Source of the DNA: Acidobacteriota bacterium
GTDB taxonomy: Bacteria; Acidobacteriota; Terriglobia; Acidiferrales; UBA7541
DNA length: 64,000 nt
Assembly (NCBI GenBank): GCA_003223215.1
Contig: QHYH01000103.1
Location: forward strand, 1 to 64,000
Direction of reading: 5' to 3'
Notes under the pieces: model-generated
Seen by the model: only the letters and a program-made list of their open reading frames with translations
Told to the model about the DNA's origin: nothing
The model's database searches: none
Shown: one piece after another, positions 1 through 8,929 of the stretch
How positions within the stretch are numbered: position 1 is the first letter of the stretch
How the letters are laid out: every line of letters starts with the position of its first letter
Position numbers and translations under genes: made by a program

Positions 1-176
1 TCAGAGCGAAAGCAGGTGGCTGCATGACTTCCCTAAATCTGATGTGCGCCCCTCACGCGGCAGAAATACCTCTTATTACGGAACGAATTAGAATTGACCG
101 GTAGCTTTAGCGCAGCCTTTAGGCCTTCATTCTTGCTGGGTTCAATGGGATAGTGCCGAAATGCAGGGGCAGTGAA

Positions 177-1748
177 CTACGGTTTCTTCGTTTTCAACTC
201 TTCTTTGACCATCGCTTCGACAACGGGCTTCAGAATCTCTCGGGTCACCGCTTGCAGCACTTCCGGGCTCATCTTGGCCAAGACCTTCGCAACGAGATCG
301 TCCATGCTGGATGCTTCTGACGGTGCCGGTGTCGCCGCTGAGCCGTTAGGCTCTCGAACCACTTCTACATCTTGCGCGTAAAAGCCGCTTCCTTCTGACG
401 TCGGCTCCTCGGCCTCCACGATGAACGTGGCGTCTTCGGCTACCTGCGCCGCTTCCTGTCGAATCGCCTCGACCGTCGCCGGCGGAATCGCTTCTGCCTC
501 AATAACTGCCTTTGCTCCCTGGCCGGCCCCATTTGTTTTTTCGTTTCCGTTCTTTGGCGCGGCCCCCAGATTTGCCACCGTCGGCGCATCCCAAGTCGAA
601 GCCAGTTGGTTGGCCTTCTGAATCTCGCCTTCCCACGGGCTTGACGAAACGGAAAACCATGAACCCTTACCGTCTTTCCCGTCCCCGTCAGGCGCGGGCC
701 CGGCCGTTGTTTTTGCCTTATCTTCGACTACCGCCGTTGCCGTCTCAGCGGAATGCCTTTGGCTTGAAACCGCAGGGAAGGAAGAAGCTGCAGGCGGCGG
801 AACCGGCGGTGCCCACAGCTCCGCGGCAGGCGGCTTGTTCGAAACCGGTCTTGGCTCTTGCACCGGGGCTCCCGGGACCGCTGGCGTTCCAGACTTTCCG
901 GCGGCCATCTGCTCGAATCCGCCCGTCCGCCAATCGCCTACGCTGCTCTTTGACTTCGATTTCCCGGCGTTCGCCGCGGGAACCTCTTCTTGGTCTCCGG
1001 CGCCCTCGCGCCTCCAGGCCGACGGTTGTTCTTCCTCCTCCTCGGCTACTTCCTCGGAGTCCCGGTCGCGCCAATCGTGTTCCATCGTGAATGGCGAGCC
1101 CGCCGTCGTGAAACTCGAATCCTCCGCAGGCGTTTCCAGCAGGCTTCCAAACGCGACCGGCTGTGAGCTCGAATCAATCTGTAGCGGTTCCGGTCTCGGA
1201 GGCACTTCCTCCACAAAGCTTTCGCTTGCGGTCTCCGGGCCGCTTTTCATGTGAAATTCCGGCACCGGCGTTGCACTCACCGTCGGCAGGCTCGCGGCGC
1301 CTGGCATCACCATATCCTTGGCGCCATAAGCAGCTTCTGGCGCGGAGGCTCTCGGCGGCGCGCTCGTGTGTCCCGCTCCGGAAGCTTGCAGCGCGGCCTT
1401 CACCATGGAAATCAACGGGTCGGGCGGAATAAACGGCTTCTTCAACACCCCGTCCGCTCCCACTCTTTGCGCTTCCTGTTCATCGAGAGGGTCAAACGCT
1501 CCTACCAGCAGGATCACGGGGATATGTGACAGCGCGGAATCCATCTTCACAAACTGGCAGACTTCATAGCCATTTCGGACCGGCATGAACACGTCGGCAA
1601 GCACCAGGTCCGGTCTCACGTCGGCGATCTTTCGCACGGCCGCTTCGCCATTTCCAACGGCCACTACGTCAATGCCCTGATCTTTCAGGGCAAGACCGAC
1701 CATCTTCTGGATGTTGCTGTTGTCGTCCGCAACGAGAATCTTCGGCAC
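177..1748 (-). CDS. CheY-like response regulator with long disordered tail
   Basis: The N-terminal ~120 residues form a receiver domain. The acidic pocket is D8/D9, the phospho-acceptor is D52 (in LADVFMP), and K104 sits in the KKPF motif. The usual Thr/Ser of strand 4 is Val here (ILLVGAFDP), which may weaken the phosphorylation switch. There follow ~350 residues of low-complexity sequence rich in Pro, Ala, Ser and Glu. A conserved-looking helix of ~40 residues ends the protein (MDDLVAKVLAKMSPEVLQ...), a likely interaction segment. No DNA-binding or enzymatic output domain is visible. ATG start at 1748. Single gene; partner kinase not in the window. Receiver domain is certain, role unknown. 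Confidence 0.88.
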   Translation of the reverse strand: MPKILVADDNSNIQKMVGLALKDQGIDVVAVGNGEAAVRKIADVRPDLVLADVFMPVRNGYEVCQFVKMDSALSHIPVILLVGAFDPLDEQEAQRVGADGVLKKPFIPPDPLISMVKAALQASGAGHTSAPPRASAPEAAYGAKDMVMPGAASLPTVSATPVPEFHMKSGPETASESFVEEVPPRPEPLQIDSSSQPVAFGSLLETPAEDSSFTTAGSPFTMEHDWRDRDSEEVAEEEEEQPSAWRREGAGDQEEVPAANAGKSKSKSSVGDWRTGGFEQMAAGKSGTPAVPGAPVQEPRPVSNKPPAAELWAPPVPPPAASSFPAVSSQRHSAETATAVVEDKAKTTAGPAPDGDGKDGKGSWFSVSSSPWEGEIQKANQLASTWDAPTVANLGAAPKNGNEKTNGAGQGAKAVIEAEAIPPATVEAIRQEAAQVAEDATFIVEAEEPTSEGSGFYAQDVEVVREPNGSAATPAPSEASSMDDLVAKVLAKMSPEVLQAVTREILKPVVEAMVKEELKTKKP

Positions 1749-2004
1749 TACACGGCCTCCGGCGATACCTCACCTGCGCAAGCCACTCCGGCTGCACCGC
1801 AGCCAAAAAGCGTGCCCTGCCTGGCTTCATTGGAGCATTCGCGGGCGTGCCCGTCAATCATACTGGGGTAGCACTGTGTCCCAAAACAACACTGTCCACT
1901 CGCACAGTAGCACCCGGCCGGGCCCCAGCGAAATAGCAAAATGTGCGGCTTCCCTGCCGCCCACTTGCCTCACTTCCAAACTCGTCCCCGCAGGCAGAAA
2001 GGGA

Positions 2005-3471
2005 TTACCACGGAACGATTTTCTTCAATCCCTTTTTCCTCTTGCTGCTCGATTCTTTCTTGCCATCCTTCTTGTCAGACGGACTTGCCGTCTGGTCCCC
2101 GGCCTCTGGTAGAGAGTCTGCCTTCGCGCCGCTCTCGCTCCCTTGACCGGCGGCGACAGCCGCCCCGTCGCTTTTCGCCCCTTCGTCGGTGGTTCCACTC
2201 GCCTCGCCGGTCCCCTCCGTCTTCGGCGGATCGCTATTCCCCGCCGCAGTGGAGGCCTTCGCTGGATCGCTCGCCGGCGCCGGCGCTGCGGGATCCGGTT
2301 GCTGGGCCTGGGGTTTCGCCTCGCTCCCATCGGAAGGCGCGGTTACGTTCTCTGCTCCACTGGTCGTCTCCGCAGGGCCGCCAGGCACCACTATTGCCAC
2401 GATTCCTGGCCCGGTCCCGTCAATCCGCGATGGATTCCCGCCGGTTAGAATGTCCCCTCCCTCGTCATTGTCCGGCGACATCGTCGGCGTTCCCGATTTA
2501 GCCGCGGCGTACAATTCCTGCCTCGGGGTCGTGTGTACCAGCGCGAAGGGTTTCAAGACGAGTGGGTCATGTTTCCGCGGCGAATTTTTCTCCGCGGTCA
2601 TCCACGCCACCGCTTTCGGGTCCGGCTGCGGCACCGGCGCCTTCAGCGCCTTCAGCCTGTCCTTCGCTCCCGGAACCAGCGGCGAAAGCGGATAATCCCG
2701 CACGATTCTCGCGTAATAGGGCGTCGCCAGTTCCTTCTTTTCCGTGGCCTCCCAGATCGTTCCGAGCATCCACAGCGCGTGATCCGCCTTGCTGTACAGC
2801 GGATAGCGGTTCACAAGCGCAGCCAGTCTCGAAGCAGCCGCCCTTTTGTCCCCTCGCGTGGTGTAGTAAAAATAGCCGATGCGATAATCTCCCTCCGCCA
2901 GCACTTCCTGCACTTCCCGCAAATACTGTTCCGCTTTCGGCGCCAGTGGATCTCTCGGATACTTTTGCAGGAAGGTTTGGAAGGCGTCCTCGGCCTCGAG
3001 CGCTTGCGTCCGGTCGCGGTCCGGCTTTTCCATCTCACGGAAATGCGCCACGGCCACCTGCAACTGCGCGTACGCGGCTTCCGGCAGCATCGGGAAGAAC
3101 ACGGTGAAGTCTGTGTACGCCTGAATGGCCTGCGTGGTGTTCGCGGTTCCGCCCTCTTTGTAAAACGAATCCGCAATCGCCAGCTTTGCTTTGGCCAGGT
3201 ATTCGCTGTCCGGATAGGTATTGATCAGCGTCTGCATGTTTAGCCGGCCGACTTCGTGTCTTCCGTGCTTGATGTCGTCCATCGCCCGTTCGTAGAGAAG
3301 CTTGTCCGGCTCGGCCGTATTGTCTACGCTCGTGGATTTATTGACCTTTTTCTTCTTATGCGGAATTTGTGCACGGCTGGGTGTGGCCGAGAGCAGTAGC
3401 ATTCCGGCGATGATTGAACCAGCGAGCCACTTCGCCCCCGCTTTCTCTCGCCACTTTTCTGTAAGGCGCAC
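2005..3471 (-). CDS. BamD-like outer-membrane assembly TPR protein
   Basis: A signal peptide (hydrophobic LAGSIIAGMLLLSA, cleavage near SRA|Q) precedes TPR-type repeats from ~55 to 290 in the style of BamD/YfiO (LLYERAMDDIKHGRHEVGRLNMQ). BamD proteins act in the periplasm in the complex that inserts beta-barrel proteins. No lipobox cysteine is visible, so unlike classical BamD it would be soluble or anchored otherwise. After residue ~300 comes a ~190-residue tail rich in Pro/Ala/Asp that ends in a very basic stretch (SSSKRKKGLKKIVPW). The tail is unusual for the family. Family assignment is good; participation in a Bam complex is inferred. Confidence 0.78.
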   Translation of the reverse strand: MRLTEKWREKAGAKWLAGSIIAGMLLLSATPSRAQIPHKKKKVNKSTSVDNTAEPDKLLYERAMDDIKHGRHEVGRLNMQTLINTYPDSEYLAKAKLAIADSFYKEGGTANTTQAIQAYTDFTVFFPMLPEAAYAQLQVAVAHFREMEKPDRDRTQALEAEDAFQTFLQKYPRDPLAPKAEQYLREVQEVLAEGDYRIGYFYYTTRGDKRAAASRLAALVNRYPLYSKADHALWMLGTIWEATEKKELATPYYARIVRDYPLSPLVPGAKDRLKALKAPVPQPDPKAVAWMTAEKNSPRKHDPLVLKPFALVHTTPRQELYAAAKSGTPTMSPDNDEGGDILTGGNPSRIDGTGPGIVAIVVPGGPAETTSGAENVTAPSDGSEAKPQAQQPDPAAPAPASDPAKASTAAGNSDPPKTEGTGEASGTTDEGAKSDGAAVAAGQGSESGAKADSLPEAGDQTASPSDKKDGKKESSSKRKKGLKKIVPW

Positions 3472-3685
3472 TCCTCACCTCTCTCACCTATCTAGGATTC
3501 CCACGCCAGCCCGGGAAGAGCGTGCTGGTCCACAATCCTCCCAGTTTAACGTTTGGATTATACCTGAACGAAAGGCCAGGTCGCGCCCCTTCTTTTGCGA
3601 TGCCGCGTAGGCTCCCGCCCGGGCCCTTCCACCTCTTTCTGATGCCGGTCGAGGCCCTTGGGGGTTGCCTTGCCCCTTTCCTGGC

Positions 3686-6433
3686 CTACCGTTTGAACTT
3701 GCTCGGCGTCGCTTGTTTCTCCTTTTCGAGCTCGATGATGTCCGCTCCCGTGTCCGAGCTGCCCAGCAACCACCTGCTGAAAAAGTCCCCCCGCGCCAGG
3801 ATGACGTAGTTCTGGATAGGCATGTAACTGTGCCGCATTCCCGGGAACACCAGCATCTCGAATCGTTTGTTTGCCTTAATCAAGGCGTTCGCCAGCCGCA
3901 TGGTATTCACCATGCTTACGTTATCGTCCATATCGCCGGTCGTCAGCATCAGGTGCCCGATCAGGTTTTTCGCTATTTCGGAGTTCTTATCGATCTCGTA
4001 GACAAACTTCTCCGTCCCATCCTTTTGCTTCTCTTCCCGCACCCCCTGATACTTCTCGCCCCACGTACTGTTGTACACGTCGTTGTCATGGTTCCCTGAT
4101 TCCGACCATCCTGCCTTGTAAAAGTGCGGATACTGCAGCATCGCCGCCGCCGTCATGAACCCTCCGCCGGAGTGGCCCCACATCCCCACCCCGCTCAAAT
4201 CCATATACGGATGCGCCGCCGCGAGTCGCTCCAGGGCCGCCTTTTTGTCCGCCAGGCCATAGTCCCGCAAATTCCCATACCCATAGGTGTCGTACCATTT
4301 GTCTCGCTGAGGGCTTCCGCCGCGGTTGCCTACCTCAACCACGACAAATCCCAGCTGCGCCAGGGGCACGTTGGGACTTTTCGGTGAAAACGCCTTGGTT
4401 ACCTGCTCCACCTGCGGCCCGGGATACACGTATTCAATCACCGGATACTTCCGGCTGGCATTGAAATCAAACGGCTTGTCAATCACACCGTAAAGGTCGG
4501 TCACGCCGTCATCCGCTTTTATTTTGAAGGTCTCGGGATACTTAAACCCTGCGGGTCATCAATTGTGAAACGTCGGTCGTCTCCAGCTCACCGAGCGGCG
4601 TTCCTTGCCCGTCGAGAAGCGCGGACTTCGGCGCCGTATCCACCCGCGAATACGTATCCACGAAATACTTGCCCGAATCCGGCCAGCTCAGGGCATGTGT
4701 GAAGTTCCCCGGCGTCAGCAATTTCAGTCCGCTTCCGTCCAGGCCGACGCGGTACAGGTGCGTGTAATAGGGATCTTCTCCGGCCTCGTGCCCGTTTGCC
4801 GTGAAGTACAACATCCGCGTTTTCTCATCTACCGACACAATTTGATCGGTCACGTATTCGCCTGCCGTGATCTGGTGTTGCAGCCTCCCCTGGCCATCGT
4901 ACAAATAAAAGTGGCCCCATCCGTCTCGCTCCGACCACCACAACATCTCCTTCCCGTTTTCCACCAGCCGCAGCGGCTTTTGCGTCATCCACACGTTCGA
5001 ACGCTCTTCAATCAACTTCTCGACTTTGCCGGTGGCGGCGTCCGCAACGTCCACCTCCGCTTGCCGGAAATCCCGGCTCCGGCTCGTGAAGTACAGCTTG
5101 TCCGAGGTGTCCGCCACCCACTTCGGGCTCAACCGCGAAAGCGGCGCCGGATTCTGGCGATTTTCCTCCTGTTCTTCCCGGAGCTCCTCCCGGTCGCGCT
5201 CCGTTTGCGCGGCATCGGCGATGTTCAGAACCTCATCGACAAAGCTCTTGGGCTCGACCACCACGCCCTGCTTGCTGGCCGTGTCAAAGATGTCGATTTC
5301 GCCGATCGGCATGTTCGCCTCGCCTGGCAGCGCGTAGCTACGCGTCTCCAGGATCGGCCGCGGATTGGTAAGCGAATGAATCACCCAGTAGTCGGCCACT
5401 TTGCGGTCGTCGTTGCGTTGCAACGCAAATTTCTTGGAATCCTTCGACCAATGAATCGTCACCGCCGGTGTCCGCGGACCTGCTTTGTTCGTGTCGCCCT
5501 GATCCTGTTTCTTCAGTTGCTCTTCCTGTTCCGGCAGCAGCACTCGCGCATAGCTGTATTTTTCCACTCCGTCGTTCGTCAAAGCGCTTCGACCACGCTC
5601 GTATCGCCGGCTTTTTCGAGCGCCTTCGCGTAGTTCGCGGCGTCCAGCTGGTAGAGGTTATGTCCCCGCGCGAAAACTACCGTCTTTTCATCCGGTGACA
5701 GGAAGGCCCACAAGGGTTTTTTCTTCGGCGGTGCAAAGTTGTCCAGCCGCGTGATTTTTCCCGTTGCCAGGTCGTATGCAAAGTAGATGGTACGTGTCTG
5801 TTCCGGTTTTTCCGCTGGCGTGCCCGCAGTTTGATCCTCCTGCTCTCCCTGCTTCATCTCTCCTTCTTTGCGTTGCTCCTCGATGTCTTCCTGGCTCCTT
5901 TCCCTTTTTGGTTCGTTTGGCACCACCGCGTCCTTTCGAATCTCCACCTGAAATCGCATCCGCGTGTCTTTGTCGACCAGCTTCAGCCGCTTAACCGGGA
6001 GATGCCGTGCGTCATACGGAAAATTGGTCAGCAGCGAGAGTGCCGCCGCCACCTTCGCGTTGTCCCACAACGGAGCCTTGGCCTTCCGTCCCGGGTCCAC
6101 CAGGTAATACCGCGTCCCCTCCGGCGTCTCGTAGCTGTACCAGAATCGGTTGGATTCGCCGAACCAGTGAGGCGTCACCACTAGGTCAAACACCAGCTTG
6201 CTGACCTGATCGGGCAGAAACCGCTCTTCGAGAGCGTAGTTGGGCGCTACTCGCGAGGTCCGGTCTGCCGAAGACGCCTCCGCATCGGCCGCCGACGCTA
6301 GGTTCTCCTGCCCGGCCCACGCACGCGCCGCCAGCAGACTTGCCGCTGCCAAGCCCGCGCGCACTCCCACTCGCGCGACCCGTTTCTCTCTCGGACACAT
6401 CCTGTGTACCGAATTTGCCGCTCTCATCGTCAA
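3686..6433 (-). pseudogene. Dipeptidyl peptidase IV-like S9 peptidase, two frameshifts
   Basis: Three consecutive minus-strand frames together make one DPP-IV-type S9 serine peptidase. Residues coded at 6433-5579 hold an export signal and the first half of the beta-propeller. Those at 5582-4542 hold the rest of the propeller. Those at about 4550-3686 hold the alpha/beta-hydrolase domain with a full triad (Ser in GHSGGG, Asp in GDMDDN, His in GMRHSYM). Frame breaks lie at ~5580 (after VVEAL, resuming at TNDGVEKYSYAR) and ~4545 (after SQLMTRRV, resuming at GFKYPETFKIKADD). No sequence of the family appears to be missing at the joins, so either two recent frameshifts or two indel errors are possible. 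If intact it would cleave N-terminal dipeptides outside the cytoplasm. Confidence 0.8.
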
Positions 6434-6637
6434 TTTCCGCCACCGCGAACCGTTGCCCGGCCCAAAGGCCGCACATTATAGTCCTAATCGCGTGTGTTCG
6501 CGGCTTGAGGAAGGGCGGGGTCGCTCTACCCGGTAAGACATAAAATCTTTCGGCAGGAGGGAATATTCTTGGTCTTTGCCTGGTCCTGTAGAAAAAGCCA
6601 GGTGTGATTCGCCGGTTGGGGGATCTTCGAGAAACCT

Positions 6638-7225
6638 ATGGTGAAACGCGCACTCATTGTTGCCTTACTTCTGGCTGCCGCGGCTGTTGCTCCACCGCTC
6701 GCCCATCAGGTGCGCAAATCCCGGGTGGCGCGCACGTCTCTCAAGGTCGGTGACGCGGCTCCCGACTTTACGCTGCTCACCGATGAATGGAAAACGGTCA
6801 GGCTCAGCGAGTACCGCGGCAAGAAAAATGTCTTCCTCGCCGTCTATGTCCTCGCGTTCTCCGAGGGTTGCACCAAGCAAATGCGCGCCGTCCAAGCCGG
6901 TATCGATTCCGGGCAAATCCCCACCTCCGACACTGCCGTGTTCGGCGTCAGCCTCGACAGTCCCGCGGCCAACGCCGCCTTCGCCGAACAGAACGGTCTC
7001 GAATTTCCACTGCTCAGCGACATGAACCACAAGATGCTCACCTCCTACGGCATCTTGAAAACCTACAGCGTCGAGAATGAAGACTATCAGTGGGCTCTTC
7101 GCGCCAACATCGTCATCGACAAGCAGGGCATTATCCGGCTCATCGACGAAGGCGACGAGGCCGTCGACCCCAACACCGCCCTCACCCTGTGCACCACCCT
7201 CCACAAGCAGCCCCCCTCGGACTAG
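6638..7225 (+). CDS. Exported/anchored AhpC/TSA-type redoxin
   Basis: Residues 1-22 are a hydrophobic signal or anchor. From ~35 (VGDAAPDFTLLTD) runs a thioredoxin-fold domain of the AhpC/TSA peroxiredoxin group. Cys78 in AFSEGCTKQM takes the place of the peroxidatic cysteine. A second cysteine near the C-terminus (LTLCTTL) could resolve it, but no CxxC motif is present. Expected role is peroxide reduction or thiol-disulfide exchange on the outer face of the membrane. The ATG at 6638 is the only start that keeps the signal. Divergent from the broken DPP-IV gene, with a ~200 bp shared upstream region. Confidence 0.8.
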   Translation: MVKRALIVALLLAAAAVAPPLAHQVRKSRVARTSLKVGDAAPDFTLLTDEWKTVRLSEYRGKKNVFLAVYVLAFSEGCTKQMRAVQAGIDSGQIPTSDTAVFGVSLDSPAANAAFAEQNGLEFPLLSDMNHKMLTSYGILKTYSVENEDYQWALRANIVIDKQGIIRLIDEGDEAVDPNTALTLCTTLHKQPPSD

Positions 7226-7328
7226 TGGAATCAACAGCGCCGAGACCTCGCTCGCCGCTGTTGATTCGGAACTTACACCGAGAGAGGGGTAGCGAAACGG
7301 GTGAGCGATCCGCGGTTGCCCCAACCGG

Positions 7329-8219
7329 CTAGTCGGACGTGCCGATTGCGGCGTAACTGTCTTTCGCGGCGTCGCCGTACAGGTGCAGGAGCTGCGAGGC
7401 GCGCTTTAGCAAATCGGAGGGCAGGTCCCCTGGCTGATAGTCCACCCACCCGGTCGAGTACGCGAGCGAAATCTTTCGTCGGGCGCATTCCAGGTCCATC
7501 GAACCCATGCGCTTCAACACTTGGCTCACTTCGCCAACATTGCATTTCGGCAGCACCAACAGGAAATCGTCATGGGCCAGCCGGACCGCATAGTCCGACC
7601 CGCGGCTCACTTCCTTCAGCCGCCGCGCAAACTCTTTGAGCGCTTGGTCCACCGCCGTCTTGCCGTACTGCCGGTCCAGGTCTGCCAAATCTTCCAGGTG
7701 AATGGTGGCCAGGCTCAGCGCGGTATTCTGCTTTTTCGCGCGCGCGATTTCTTTGCCAAGATGCAGGAGCGCCGACGTACGCGTGTACAGGCCCGTCACC
7801 GGATCCACGGCCGCGGTTTCGTCGATCGCTGCTGTTGGATCTTCCGACCCGGCGCTCGGTGCGGTCGCTCGCTGCCGCAGCTCGCGAAACATTCTCTGTC
7901 GGTAGAGCATCCAGCCGTTGAAAACGAGGAGCAAGCACAAAACTCCCCAGCGCGCCTGCTCGGGACTCATTTCATAGAAATGGTCATTGTGGCGGAATAG
8001 CCGGGAGAAAGCGGTGAGCAGCAACGTCGCCGCGGAGAGTGTCGTCACCGTGAGCGCGGAAAACCACAGCCACCACTCGCGTCGCCCGAGCTTCTTTAAG
8101 TCGATTTCCACCATCTGCCCGTAGTAACTCGCTGGCCCTTCCGGACGGGAGGACTTGGCCGATAAGCTCACCCGGTCTCCGAACTCAGATACGGCGGTTC
8201 TGTCAGGCCGGCCGAACAT
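7329..8219 (-). CDS. Degenerate GGDEF-domain membrane protein
   Basis: After a polar N-terminus there are two membrane segments (~48-72 and ~88-103), then a GGDEF-fold domain from ~135 (DPVTGLYTRTSALLHLGKEI) to the C-terminus. The active-site loop reads RLAHDDFLLVLP where active diguanylate cyclases have RxGGDEF, so both catalytic glycines are lost. The allosteric RxxD site is not evident either. It is therefore probably a non-catalytic nucleotide-binding or dimerisation module. Three PilZ proteins in the next 14 kb suggest a c-di-GMP theme. ATG at 8219 has a short AAAGG upstream; ATG at 8114, just before the first membrane segment, is an alternative start. Convergent with the redoxin. Confidence 0.82.
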   Translation of the reverse strand: MFGRPDRTAVSEFGDRVSLSAKSSRPEGPASYYGQMVEIDLKKLGRREWWLWFSALTVTTLSAATLLLTAFSRLFRHNDHFYEMSPEQARWGVLCLLLVFNGWMLYRQRMFRELRQRATAPSAGSEDPTAAIDETAAVDPVTGLYTRTSALLHLGKEIARAKKQNTALSLATIHLEDLADLDRQYGKTAVDQALKEFARRLKEVSRGSDYAVRLAHDDFLLVLPKCNVGEVSQVLKRMGSMDLECARRKISLAYSTGWVDYQPGDLPSDLLKRASQLLHLYGDAAKDSYAAIGTSD

Positions 8220-8429
8220 AACCTTTAATGTAGGCTGCTGCTCGAAAGGGAGGCAATCCCCAATCGGGACAGGCTCCTCGTTTCAGGAAACTGCACCAAA
8301 GTACGGTTTTCAGACGAGAACCTGGTTGAAGATTTCCTCGAGGCTGTGGTATCGAGGCCTTTTGTTTTCAATACGTTATATGGCCAACCGAGGGTTGTGC
8401 AACAGGTTGTGAATTGCTTTGAAGAGCGT

Positions 8430-8744
8430 TTAATTCGTTGGCAGCTTGCCCGACCTCGTCCAATCTTCCGTAGAGGGATACAGCGCCAGCCCAATCTCAT
8501 AAGAGCCATCGCCGCGTGTTTTGCAGTGCGCAACGCGGCCTCGCGAAGCCAGGCTTCCGCGGATAGGCTGGACACAGAGATCCTTGTTCCTATTCCAGGG
8601 GCTCTTGGTCAACACGCGCGCGCCGTGGCAACTCACATCAATCGTTGAGGTGATTTCGAACGCCCCCGTTAGAGGATCCGACAGCTTCACAAACATCTTG
8701 AAGGCGATACGGCTTTCCGCCCGGCGGAGAAGAGGAGCGTCCAC
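8430..8744 (-). CDS. PilZ-domain protein
   Basis: Small single-domain PilZ protein with both c-di-GMP-binding signatures: RAESR (RxxxR) near the start and DVSCHG (DxSxxG) about 30 residues later. C-di-GMP binding is therefore likely. I place the start at GTG 8744, which has AAGGA eight bases upstream; a TTG at 8762 extends it by six residues but lacks a ribosome site. Lies between the degenerate GGDEF gene and the metalloprotease pseudogene, same strand. Confidence 0.75.
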   Translation of the reverse strand: MDAPLLRRAESRIAFKMFVKLSDPLTGAFEITSTIDVSCHGARVLTKSPWNRNKDLCVQPIRGSLASRGRVAHCKTRGDGSYEIGLALYPSTEDWTRSGKLPTN

Positions 8745-8929
8745 GTATATGATCCTTCGCAACTCAAGTTGTTTAAAGGGAAATCAGGCGGGGCTCGCTT
8801 CGCCGGGCATCTTCCTTCTTCCTGGCGATCGCCGTCAATAGTACTTTCCGCTCAATTCGCGTTGCTCTTGTGCCATGCGGCACCCGAAGCTATGCCGCCT
8901 GGGCCGAAGTCCTGGCGCACGATCCGGCT

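Noticed and set aside
745-1254. Overlapping ORFs inside the response-regulator gene
   Set aside because: Frame shadows of the low-complexity Pro/Ala/Ser-rich tail.
4605-5633. 342-aa plus-strand frame antisense to the DPP-IV gene
   Set aside because: No protein-like motif; the minus strand carries clear S9 propeller sequence.
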